A stretch of 64,000 nucleotides of DNA, from contig JASGHI010000003.1 of NCBI GenBank assembly GCA_049841155.1, positions 558,001 through 622,000 of the forward strand. The letters are read 5' to 3'. The DNA is from ZC4RG30 sp049841155. GTDB taxonomy: Bacteria > Pseudomonadota > Gammaproteobacteria > Steroidobacterales > Steroidobacteraceae. The notes below the pieces were generated by a model. The model saw nothing but the letters and a program-made list of their open reading frames with translations. It was not told where the DNA came from and made no database searches. Within the stretch, counting starts at the first letter, position 1, and each line of letters begins with the position of its first letter. A program made the translations under genes and the position numbers. Shown one piece after another: positions 24,180-32,018 of the stretch.

Positions 24180-25720
24180 GGGGCACGCTCTGCTACAGGG
24201 AGAAATGGGCGGCTCAGGTCAAAAGCGTTGCCTGAGAGCCGGACAAGGTCGACCCACGCTTCGGCATGATCCCTCGCGGCGGTGATCGCGCTTTCCTGCG
24301 CGCGGTTGAACTGGCGCCGCGAATCTTCGAGCTCGAAGAGGCTGATTGCTCCCGCACGCCACCGCGCCTGGTTGGCATCCAGCGCGAAGCGCGCGGCGTC
24401 AACGGCCTCCTGCGACGTGACCATGCGTTGTTCGGCCGATTGCTGGGCGGAAAGTCCGCTCTCGATGCCCTGGATGGCGCTGCGGACGGTGGCCTGGAGC
24501 GTTGCCACGGACTCGCGGTAGCGGGCCTCGGCATAGCGGACATTGGCCGCACCCGCACCGCCATCGAAGAGGGGGCCGCTGGCCTGGGGGCCCACCGACC
24601 AGGTCGTCAAGTTCGCCGTCGATCCCAGGGTGCGGATCCACTGCCCCGTGAGGATCGCGGCCAGGTCGATCCGCGGCAATCGCTCGGCTTGCGCGACGCC
24701 AATCTCCGACCAGCGTGCCGCAGCCTCCCGTTCCGCGGCCACGACGCTCGACTGGTTCAACAGCACCGTGGCGGGCAGAACCGGCTGCATCGGCGGTGCC
24801 TTCGGTATGACCCCGGCAATCCCCTCGCCATCCTGTATCGATTCCGACGCAGCCGCATCACCCGCAACAGGCGGCGGCTCCGGCAGCAACTCCCGGATCG
24901 TGGCCGCCTCGAGCCCGCTGACTGCGACCAGCGCGTCGGTCTCGCGCGTGCATTCCTCCTTCTGGCTGATGCGGTCGGTCTGGGCGCTGGCCAGATTGCT
25001 GCGGGCATTGGCGACATCCACCGGCGCCACATTGCCCAGAGACTGGCGCCTGCGCATCAGGTCCAGCTCCGTGGTCCGCGAAGCAATGTCCCGCATGCGC
25101 ACCGCGAGCGAGTAATGGCAGGCCCGCAGCCTCAGCACGCCCGTGGCAAGTTGTGCGGCAATGGACAGACGGGCATCGCGGGCATCGGCGGTACGCGCAT
25201 CGAGGCGGCTTTGGGCGGCTTGGGCCGTCCTGCGGACGCGTCCCCACAGGTCGATCTCCCAAGTTAGGCCGGGACTGATTGATGCGCTCGTCGTGTCGAC
25301 CGCATTTGCCCCGCCCGCGCCGGTATTCTGCTGGCCATAGGCGATGCCGCCACTCACGTCCACGCGCGGCAGGCGGGCGGCGCGGCCCGCATCCCGCGTT
25401 GCCCGGGCCTGATCGACTCGTGCCAGCGCCTCCCCCAGGGTCGGATTGTCCATCATGGCTGCATCGACGAGCTGGTCGATCACCGGATCTGCCAGCCGCG
25501 TCCACCAACGCTCGTCCATCTCGGCAGCCCGTGAAAACGGTGCTTCGGTGTTGCTCCAGACGGCAGGCGTGGGCGTTGCCAGGGCCGGACCGACACGTGG
25601 ACTGGCGCATCCGGCAAGCAGAGCGACTCCACCCAGCGCCACCGCAGCGATTGTCGCGGCGTAGTTCTTCGCCGCGGTGAAGTCCGAGCCCACCACAGGG
25701 CCGCCCGTCGAGCTGCTCAT
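24176..25720 (-). CDS. Efflux outer membrane lipoprotein, NodT family
   Basis: 514 residues. The leader ends in VALLAGC (lipobox Cys38), followed by two outer membrane efflux repeats. Family motifs include ERWWTRLADPVIDQLVDAAM, LGEALARVDQAR, GLTWEIDLWGRVRRTAQAAQ and, in the second half, a WSEIGVAQAERLPRIDL stretch. It supplies the TolC-like exit duct for the tripartite system. Start at 25720 is an ATG at the edge of the divergent promoter region; being the first gene of the operon, it has no coupling to help fix the start. Confidence 0.93.
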   Translation of the reverse strand: MSSSTGGPVVGSDFTAAKNYAATIAAVALGGVALLAGCASPRVGPALATPTPAVWSNTEAPFSRAAEMDERWWTRLADPVIDQLVDAAMMDNPTLGEALARVDQARATRDAGRAARLPRVDVSGGIAYGQQNTGAGGANAVDTTSASISPGLTWEIDLWGRVRRTAQAAQSRLDARTADARDARLSIAAQLATGVLRLRACHYSLAVRMRDIASRTTELDLMRRRQSLGNVAPVDVANARSNLASAQTDRISQKEECTRETDALVAVSGLEAATIRELLPEPPPVAGDAAASESIQDGEGIAGVIPKAPPMQPVLPATVLLNQSSVVAAEREAAARWSEIGVAQAERLPRIDLAAILTGQWIRTLGSTANLTTWSVGPQASGPLFDGGAGAANVRYAEARYRESVATLQATVRSAIQGIESGLSAQQSAEQRMVTSQEAVDAARFALDANQARWRAGAISLFELEDSRRQFNRAQESAITAARDHAEAWVDLVRLSGNAFDLSRPFLPVAERAP

Positions 25721-25827
25721 GCCAATCTCCGCTGTGAATCACTCGCACCGTGCCTGGGTTGGCGGCATGGTGCGACAGGCAGGCGGCCATTTTGGGTGGT
25801 GCCCGGACCCTCTTGATTGCGGCACGA

Positions 25828-25853
25828 TTTCAGAGTGTTACGTTTTGTTTCAG
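25828..25853. promoter_or_regulatory. Direct repeat in the efflux/two-component divergent promoter
   Basis: TTTCAG occurs at 25828-25833 and again at 25848-25853, exactly 20 bases apart (two helical turns), in the 170-bp gap between the outer membrane factor and the response regulator. OmpR-type regulators bind direct repeats on one face of the helix, so this is a candidate site for the adjacent regulator. A related pair, GTTACGT near 25837 and GTTAACGT near 25877, is also seen. The remainder of the gap holds nothing else I can name. Confidence 0.35.
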
Positions 25854-25890
25854 TCGACGGACAGACTCGCGAGTGGGTTAACGTACGGCC

Positions 25891-26628
25891 ATGATGTCGC
25901 CGGATACTTCCACTGTGTTGCTAGTCGACGACGACCAGCGCATCCGCGGGATGCTGCGGCAGTTCCTTGCCGAGCGTGGCATGCAGGTGCACGAAGCGCC
26001 CGATGGCAAGTGCATGTTCGCCTTGCTCAAGACGCTGAACGTCGATGTGATTGTTCTCGACGTCATGCTCCCTGGCGAAGATGGCTTCTCGCTGTGCCGG
26101 CAGCTGCGATTGAACAGCACCGTTCCGGTGATTCTTCTTACGGCGATCAACGATGCCGCGGACCGCATCGCCGGGCTTGAGCTGGGAGCGGACGACTATG
26201 TCGCCAAGCCGTTCGATCCTCGTGAGCTGCTGGCGAGGATCCGGGCCGTCCTGCGCCGTATGGGTGGCACCGGTGCGGTTTCGCGCGACCGGAATGTCTA
26301 CAGGTTTCTCGGCTGGACGCTGGATCCCAGCCGGCGCACATTGCGGACCCGGCACGACGTGCTCGTCGATCTCACCAGCGGCGAGTTCGATCTGCTGCTG
26401 GCATTCATCGAATATCCGCAGCAGATCCTGCATCGGGACCGCCTTCTCGACCTGGCACGCGGCCGTACCAATCAGGCCTACGATCGCAGCATCGACGTGC
26501 AGATAAGCCGCCTGCGGCGCAAGATCGAGACCGACCCTGCTGATCCGCAACTGATCAAGACCGTGCGCAGCGAGGGCTACATTTTCACGGCGGACGTCGC
26601 GGCCCAGCCGCCAGGGCGCGAGTCGTGA
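25891..26628 (+). CDS. OmpR-family response regulator
   Basis: 245 residues. The receiver domain has the acidic pocket LLVDDDQRIR, phosphoacceptor Asp57 in VIVLDVMLPGEDG, and the conserved Lys in YVAKPFDP. A C-terminal winged helix follows, with DLTSGEFDLLLAFIEYPQQ and SIDVQISRLRRKIE. It sits divergent from a tripartite RND operon and overlaps the sensor kinase gene by GTGA. Control of the pump is the natural inference. Confidence 0.94.
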   Translation: MMSPDTSTVLLVDDDQRIRGMLRQFLAERGMQVHEAPDGKCMFALLKTLNVDVIVLDVMLPGEDGFSLCRQLRLNSTVPVILLTAINDAADRIAGLELGADDYVAKPFDPRELLARIRAVLRRMGGTGAVSRDRNVYRFLGWTLDPSRRTLRTRHDVLVDLTSGEFDLLLAFIEYPQQILHRDRLLDLARGRTNQAYDRSIDVQISRLRRKIETDPADPQLIKTVRSEGYIFTADVAAQPPGRES

Positions 26629-28076
26629 TCCAGCGACTGTGGGGGCGCGTCGGGCTGATCCCGCGGTTCGGCATCATCATCGTGCTGGCATTGATCGGTA
26701 CGCAGGTGTTGAAAGAGGGGGTGATGCTCCGGCTCGCCTCACCGCCCAAGATTGCATTCTTTACCCGCGACTGGCTGGCAGAGCGCACGTTGGAGGCAGT
26801 CCGAATCGCAACCGCCGCCGCGCCCGATCGGCGCGCGCAGGCTTTGGGGGCCCTCGACTCCAAATGGCTGGCGTTTTCTCCGTTGTCCGGAGAGGTTCAG
26901 GCTGATGCCAGCCCGCCTCCCGCAGTCGAGTCGCTACGGAAGGTTCTGGAAGAAAAGCTCGGGAGCAGCGTGCGGCGTGTTTGCGTCTCTGCAATGCGCC
27001 CCCATGATCCTTCACGTGCGGCCAGCGGCGTGAGTTTCGTAATTGCCGAGATGCCGGCGCTGGCGGATATCGTCCATGACAATCTCGAAGAAGGAGTCAT
27101 GATAGTTGGCCAGCTGCAGATCGGGCTGCAGCTGACAGATGGAACCTGGATCGCCGTCACCGAGTCCGGCCGCGAATACTCCACTGCTTACCGCATCCGC
27201 AATCTGCTCACTCTGGTGGCCGGCCTGAGCCTGATCGCGGGCTTGTCGCTGCTCGCAGCACGCATGATCATGCGCCCGCTGCAGCGTCTGGCCGAGGCTG
27301 CGGATCGTCTCGGCCGTGAACGCGAATTCACGCCCGTTCACAAGACCGGTCTGCCGGAGCTGGATGCCATTGCCGACAGCTTCAACCAGATGCAGCAGCG
27401 CCTGAAGCGTTTTATCGATGAACGCACGCACATGCTGGCGGCGATTTCACACGACCTGCGCACGCCGCTGACGCGAATGAGGCTGTTTGCCGAGGTCGTG
27501 GGCGACAAGCAGCAATGGGAACCGATGCTGAACGACATCGGCGAGATGGAGCAGATGTTGCGGGCGTCGCTGGTTTTCGCCGGCAACGAGGCACGCCGCG
27601 AGCCGCACAGTCGCGTGGACATTGCCGCCTTGCTCATCAGCCTGTGCGACACCATCAGTGATGCGGGCGGACGGGTTTCGTACGAGGGTCCGAACCACGC
27701 GGAACTGCCCTGTCAGCCCGTCGCGATCCGCCGTGCGTTCTCGAACTTGATAGACAACGCCTGCAAGTACGGCGAGCAAGCCTGCGTACGATTGATCGAT
27801 GGCGCCGGCATGATGGAGGTCACCATCGGAGATTGCGGGCCGGGCATTCCCGCGGAGCAGGTGGAACTGGCCTTTACGCCGTTTCGCCGGCTGGAAGGCT
27901 CGCGTAACCGGGAGAGCGGCGGCACCGGCCTGGGGCTATCCATCGCGCGGGACATAGTGCATGGGCATGGCGGTTCGATCGAACTTGAAGCAAACCAGCC
28001 ACAGGGTCTGCTGGTGCGAGTCCGGTTGCCGAAACCTCATGCCGCACTGGCTGGCCGCCGGCAGGTTTCTTCTTGA
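26625..28076 (+). CDS. EnvZ-like sensor histidine kinase
   Basis: 483 residues from a GTG overlapping the regulator stop. The layout is: membrane helix near 11-28, a periplasmic region of about 155 residues, a second helix near 193-213, HAMP, then the H box AAISHDLRTPLTRMR with phospho-accepting His276. The ATPase lobe has NLIDNACKYG (N box), GDCGPGIP (G1) and GGTGLGLSIARDIV (G2). The H box matches the EnvZ subgroup. It ends 4 bp before the 3' end of the convergent tRNA-Gly gene. Confidence 0.94.
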   Translation: MIQRLWGRVGLIPRFGIIIVLALIGTQVLKEGVMLRLASPPKIAFFTRDWLAERTLEAVRIATAAAPDRRAQALGALDSKWLAFSPLSGEVQADASPPPAVESLRKVLEEKLGSSVRRVCVSAMRPHDPSRAASGVSFVIAEMPALADIVHDNLEEGVMIVGQLQIGLQLTDGTWIAVTESGREYSTAYRIRNLLTLVAGLSLIAGLSLLAARMIMRPLQRLAEAADRLGREREFTPVHKTGLPELDAIADSFNQMQQRLKRFIDERTHMLAAISHDLRTPLTRMRLFAEVVGDKQQWEPMLNDIGEMEQMLRASLVFAGNEARREPHSRVDIAALLISLCDTISDAGGRVSYEGPNHAELPCQPVAIRRAFSNLIDNACKYGEQACVRLIDGAGMMEVTIGDCGPGIPAEQVELAFTPFRRLEGSRNRESGGTGLGLSIARDIVHGHGGSIELEANQPQGLLVRVRLPKPHAALAGRRQVSS

Positions 28077-28080
28077 AATT

Positions 28081-28156
28081 TGGAGCGGGAAACGAGGCTC
28101 GAACTCGCGACCTCAACCTTGGCAAGGTTGCGCTCTACCAACTGAGCTATTCCCGC
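28081..28156 (-). tRNA. tRNA-Gly(GCC)
   Basis: A 76-base tRNA with acceptor GCGGGAA/TTCCCGC, anticodon loop with GCC, T loop TTCGAGC, discriminator U and encoded CCA. It is nearly identical to the glycine tRNA downstream of pgsA in E. coli (glyW). It follows pgsA by 96 bp, with its own strong promoter in that gap. Confidence 0.98.
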
Positions 28157-28173
28157 GTCGCGTAAGGGGGGCG

Positions 28174-28201
28174 ATTGTAAGTGGCGGCCCGGACAAGTCA
28201 A
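28174..28201 (-). promoter_or_regulatory. sigma70 promoter of tRNA-Gly with GC-rich discriminator
   Basis: On the minus strand, TTGACT (28201-28196) and TACAAT (28179-28174) are separated by 16 bases; each hexamer matches five of six consensus positions. The sequence just after the -10 is CGCCCCCC, the GC-rich discriminator typical of stringently controlled stable-RNA promoters. Predicted start is near 28167, about 10 bases before the mature tRNA. Confidence 0.78.
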
Positions 28202-28252
28202 GCGAGCTCCGCGCACCCTCGGGAGGCACACCGCTGCCATTGACCCCAGGGG

Positions 28253-28816
28253 TTAGTCCTGCTCCGCCCGCAGCACCGGCCAAGCGGCGCGCAGGTAGCT
28301 CACCATCGACCACAGCGTGAGCACCGCGGCCAGCACCGTCAGCCACAGGCCAACGCGGTAGATGTCCACCCCGCCCAGGGGATAGCGGAACAGCATCATC
28401 GACAGTCCCACCATCTGCAGGATGGTCTTGTACTTGCCGAGCTGCGATACCGCCACCCGGGTCCTCTGGCCTAGCTCGGCCATCCATTCGCGCAGCGCCG
28501 AGATCGCAATTTCCCGGCCGATGATCACGCAGGCCGTGAGCACCAGCACCGGTTGAGGATCCTTGCTGACCAGCAAAACCAGCGCCACGGCCACGATGAG
28601 CTTGTCGGCCACCGGATCGAGGAAGGCGCCCAGGCGGCTCGTCAGGCCCATGCGGCGCGCGAAGTAGCCGTCCAGAGAATCGGTGATCGCCGCGGCCGCA
28701 AACAGCAGGCCGGCAAAGCGGTCTGACCAGTGATGCGGCAGGTAGAACAGCGCCACCATCAGCGGAATGGCGACGATACGCATCCAGGTGAGTATGTTGG
28801 GCAGGTTCCAGTTCAT
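28253..28816 (-). CDS. pgsA: CDP-diacylglycerol-glycerol-3-phosphate 3-phosphatidyltransferase
   Basis: 187 residues with several membrane helices and the complete CDP-alcohol phosphotransferase motif. DGYFARR is followed by LTSRLGAFLDPVADK, so both metal-binding Asp pairs are present. It makes phosphatidylglycerol phosphate in the inner membrane. Start MNWNLPNILTWMRI is the standard N-terminus; a 13-residue upstream extension overlapping uvrC is rejected. It lies 13 bp after uvrC, the classical uvrC-pgsA pairing. Confidence 0.96.
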   Translation of the reverse strand: MNWNLPNILTWMRIVAIPLMVALFYLPHHWSDRFAGLLFAAAAITDSLDGYFARRMGLTSRLGAFLDPVADKLIVAVALVLLVSKDPQPVLVLTACVIIGREIAISALREWMAELGQRTRVAVSQLGKYKTILQMVGLSMMLFRYPLGGVDIYRVGLWLTVLAAVLTLWSMVSYLRAAWPVLRAEQD

Positions 28817-28829
28817 CGCAGGGTCCGGA

Positions 28830-30650
28830 TCAGGCTCCGGGATGCAGGTGATCATAAATGACGCGCGCCAGCGCCGCTCCGATGCCGCGCACCTGCGACA
28901 GGTCGGCGACCCCCGCGCGCAGCACGCCCTGCAGCCCCCCGAAATGCCGCAGCAGGTTGCGGCGCTTGGCCGGCCCCAGGCCCGGTACGGTCTCCAGGAT
29001 GGATTCCTGGTGGCGCCGCGCCCGCCGCCGCCGGTGCCCCTGGATGGCGAAGCGGTGCGCTTCGTCGCGCACCCGCTGGATCACCCGCAACGCCGGGGAA
29101 TCCGCCGGCAGCACCAGCGGCACCTGCACGCCGGGGCGGTGCAGCCGCTCCTGTCCGGGGCGCCGGTCCGCCCCCTTCGATACGCCCAGCACCGGCAGGG
29201 CCGCAAAGCCCCGCTCTGCGAGCACCGGCAGCACTGCCGCCAGCTGGCCGGCGCCACCGTCGATCAGCAGCACGTCCGGCGCGGGGAATTCGCCGGCCGC
29301 GATGCGCGCATAGCGCCGCCCCACGGCTTCGCGCAGTGCGCCGTAGTCGTCCCCGGCGGCCACGCCTTCGATGTTGTAGCGGCGGTATTCCTTGCGGGCC
29401 GGCCCTTCGCTGGTGAACACCACGCAGGAGGCCACCGTGCCCTCGCCGCCCGTATGGCTGATGTCGAAACACTCCAGCCGCGAAGGCGCCGCGGGCAGAC
29501 CCAGCGCCTCGCCGAGGGCCGAGAGCAGCGCACCGGCATCGGCACGCCGCGCGCGGCGCATGTTCAGCGTCTGGGTGGCATTGTCGATGGCCACCCCCAC
29601 CCAGCGCGCGGCCAGTCCGCGGCCGGGCCGCGAGAGCGCGACGCGACGCGCATGCTGTGCGCCGAGCGCGGCCTCGGCCGCGGCGGCGTCGGGCAGCACG
29701 CGGTCCAGCAGCACCTCGGCAGGAGGTTCCTCGCGCGCATAGTGCTGCAGCAGGAACGAGGCCAGCACCTCCTCGGGCTCTCCGGGGGAACGCGGAAAAT
29801 AACTCGTGGTGCCCAGGCTCCGTCCGCCGCGCACCAGCAGCACGGTGATGACGTAGTCGCCCGGTTCGCCGACGATGGCAAAGGCATCGGCATCGCGCGT
29901 GGGCCCTGCGGCCATGCTCTGCTCGGCCTGCATCTTGCGCAGCGCCACCAGCTGGTCGCGCAGCTGCGCGGCGCGCTCGAAATCCAGCTGCTCGGCGGCC
30001 TGCTGCATCTGCTGCTCGAGTGTGCGCGTCACCTCGCTGTCGCCGCCCTCCAGCACCATCACCGCTGCGTTGACGTCGCGCGCATAGGTCGCGGCGTCGA
30101 TGAGTCCGACACAGGGCGCCGAGCAGCGCCCGATCTGGTACTGCAGGCAGGGGCGCGAGCGGTTGGCGAAAAAGGTGTCGCGGCAGTTGCGCAGACGGAA
30201 CAGCTTCTGCAGCTGGTGCAGCGAGGCACGCACCGCGCGCGCATCGGGAAACGGGCCGAAATAGCGGCCACGCGGGCTGCGCGTGCCGCGGAACAGGGCC
30301 AGGCGCGGAAACTCGTGCGGCAGCAGCTGGATGTACGGGAAGCTCTTGTCGTCGCGCAGGATCACATTGAAGCGCGGCCGGTGCTCCTTGATGAGGTTGT
30401 ACTCGAGCAGCAGTGCCTCGGTCTCCGAATCGGTGACCGTCACTTCGATGTGGCGGATCAGCCTGACCAGCGCCTCCACCTTGGGCGCCAGCCGTCCCTG
30501 CTGGAAATAGCTGCCGACGCGGTCCCGGAGGCTCGCGGCCTTGCCCACGTAGAGCAGCGCCTCGGGATCGGCCTGCTCCTCGGCATACATCCGGTAGACC
30601 CCCGGACGCCGGGGAAGGCGGGACGCGAATTCGCGGCCGTCGAAGCTCAG
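28830..30650 (-). CDS. uvrC: Excinuclease ABC subunit C
   Basis: 606 residues with the expected order: GIY-YIG nuclease (PGVYRMYAEE and LLYVGKAASLRDRVGSYFQ), a Cys-bearing CLQYQIGRCSAPCVG segment, UVR helix pair LDFERAAQLRDQL, UvrC RNase H-like domain (ECFDISHTGGEGTVA, LLIDGGAGQL, VSKGADRRPG) and C-terminal helix-hairpin-helix pairs (VPGLGPAKRRNLLRHFGG). It makes both incisions in nucleotide excision repair. The family N-terminus is matched only by starting at CTG 30650, which overlaps the DAHP synthase stop as CTGA. The nearest in-frame ATG, GTG or TTG is tens of codons upstream inside that gene. Confidence 0.94.
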   Translation of the reverse strand: MSFDGREFASRLPRRPGVYRMYAEEQADPEALLYVGKAASLRDRVGSYFQQGRLAPKVEALVRLIRHIEVTVTDSETEALLLEYNLIKEHRPRFNVILRDDKSFPYIQLLPHEFPRLALFRGTRSPRGRYFGPFPDARAVRASLHQLQKLFRLRNCRDTFFANRSRPCLQYQIGRCSAPCVGLIDAATYARDVNAAVMVLEGGDSEVTRTLEQQMQQAAEQLDFERAAQLRDQLVALRKMQAEQSMAAGPTRDADAFAIVGEPGDYVITVLLVRGGRSLGTTSYFPRSPGEPEEVLASFLLQHYAREEPPAEVLLDRVLPDAAAAEAALGAQHARRVALSRPGRGLAARWVGVAIDNATQTLNMRRARRADAGALLSALGEALGLPAAPSRLECFDISHTGGEGTVASCVVFTSEGPARKEYRRYNIEGVAAGDDYGALREAVGRRYARIAAGEFPAPDVLLIDGGAGQLAAVLPVLAERGFAALPVLGVSKGADRRPGQERLHRPGVQVPLVLPADSPALRVIQRVRDEAHRFAIQGHRRRRARRHQESILETVPGLGPAKRRNLLRHFGGLQGVLRAGVADLSQVRGIGAALARVIYDHLHPGA

Positions 30651-32008
30651 GACGACCTGGCCTTCTTGCTGCGCTCGGCAATCATCAGCGCCAGTTCCAA
30701 TGCCTGCTCGTAGTTCAGCCGCGGATCCACTTGCGTGCGATAGGCGCGCGCCAGGTCCGAATCCGACAGGCCACGCGCCCCGCCGGTGCATTCGGTGACG
30801 TCCTCGCCCGTCATTTCCAGATGCACGCCGCCGAGCCGTGATCCGTTGGCCTCATGCACGGCGAACGCCAGCTCCAGCTCCTTCTGGATGTTTTCCAGGC
30901 GCCGTGTCTTGTATCCGCCCACGGTGGTTTCGGTGTTGCCGTGCATGGGGTCGCATACCCACAGCACGGTCTGGCCGGTTTCCCGCACGGCATCGATCAG
31001 CCGCGGCAGCGAGCGCTCGATCTCTTTGGCCCCGAAACGATGTATGAGGGAGAGCCGGCCGGGCTGGTTGTTGGGATTGAGCGTGGTGACCAGGCCCTGC
31101 AGCCACTCCGTATCCATGGCGGCGCCTACCTTCACGCCAATGGGGTTGGAAATGCCGCGGAAATACTCCACGTGCGCGCCATCGAGCTGCGCGGTGCGCA
31201 TCCCGATCCACGGCAGGTGCGTGGAAAGGTTGTACCAGCGCTGGAAGCGTGGGATGAAGCGCGTCTGCGCCTGCTCGTACAGCAGGTGCAGTCCTTCGTG
31301 GCTGGTGTAGAAGTCCACGCGCCCGGTTTCCTGCACCGTGCCGCCGGTGAGCGATTTGAAGAAATCCAGCGAATCGGCGATGGCGCGCAGGATGCGCTCG
31401 TAGGCATCGCGCGCCGGCGAATGTCGCAGGAAACCCAGCTCCCAGTATTCGGGATGGTGCAGATCCGCGAAGCCGCCATCCACCAGCGCGCGGATGAAGT
31501 TCAAGGTCAATGCCGCCCGTTCATGGCCACGCAGCAGCAGCACGGGGTCTGCGGCGCGTGCTTCGGGAGTGAACTCGGGGCGGTTGATGGTGTCGCCCCG
31601 GTAGCTCGGCAGCGTCACGCCCTCGCGGGTCTCGGTGTCGGCCGAACGCGGCTTGGCATACTGCCCCGCAATGCGTCCCACGCGGATGATGGGCCGCTTG
31701 AGGCCGTGCAGCATTACCAGGCTGCACTGCAGTATCACCTTGAGCTGCTTTGCGATGCGGTCGGATTCGCAGTCGGCAAAGCTCTCGGCGCAATCCCCCG
31801 CCTGCAGCAGGAAGGATTCCCCGCGCTGGGCGGCGGCAAGGCTTTCGCGCAATCCCTCGATCTCCCACGAGACCACCAGCGGCGGCAACCGCGAAAGCTG
31901 GGCAACCGCGGACTGCAGTGCTGCAGGGTCCGCGTACTGGGGCTGCTGCTGCGCCTTGCGCGCCTGCCAGCTGGCCGGATTCCATGAGGTGATTTCGGGG
32001 GAACGCAT
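30647..32008 (-). CDS. Class II 3-deoxy-7-phosphoheptulonate (DAHP) synthase
   Basis: 453 residues, the type II (plant and actinobacterial-like) DAHP synthase, first step of the shikimate pathway. Motifs: LLQAGDCAESFADC, RVGRIAGQYAKPRS, LHHPEYWELGF, TSHEGLHLLYEQAQTR, DGAHVEYFRGISNPIGVKVG, VLWVCDPMHGNTE and HLEMTGEDVTECTGG. The metal-binding Cys, His and Glu positions are all present. Start is ATG 32008, with ATG 32017 (three codons earlier) equally possible. It follows a PhoQ-like kinase by about 10 bp and precedes uvrC with overlap. Confidence 0.94.
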   Translation of the reverse strand: MRSPEITSWNPASWQARKAQQQPQYADPAALQSAVAQLSRLPPLVVSWEIEGLRESLAAAQRGESFLLQAGDCAESFADCESDRIAKQLKVILQCSLVMLHGLKRPIIRVGRIAGQYAKPRSADTETREGVTLPSYRGDTINRPEFTPEARAADPVLLLRGHERAALTLNFIRALVDGGFADLHHPEYWELGFLRHSPARDAYERILRAIADSLDFFKSLTGGTVQETGRVDFYTSHEGLHLLYEQAQTRFIPRFQRWYNLSTHLPWIGMRTAQLDGAHVEYFRGISNPIGVKVGAAMDTEWLQGLVTTLNPNNQPGRLSLIHRFGAKEIERSLPRLIDAVRETGQTVLWVCDPMHGNTETTVGGYKTRRLENIQKELELAFAVHEANGSRLGGVHLEMTGEDVTECTGGARGLSDSDLARAYRTQVDPRLNYEQALELALMIAERSKKARSS

Positions 32009-32018
32009 GCCGGACATG

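Noticed and set aside
28767..30713. Plus-strand open frame of about 650 codons opposite uvrC
   Set aside because: Composition is that of an antisense shadow, while uvrC on the other strand has all domains of its family.
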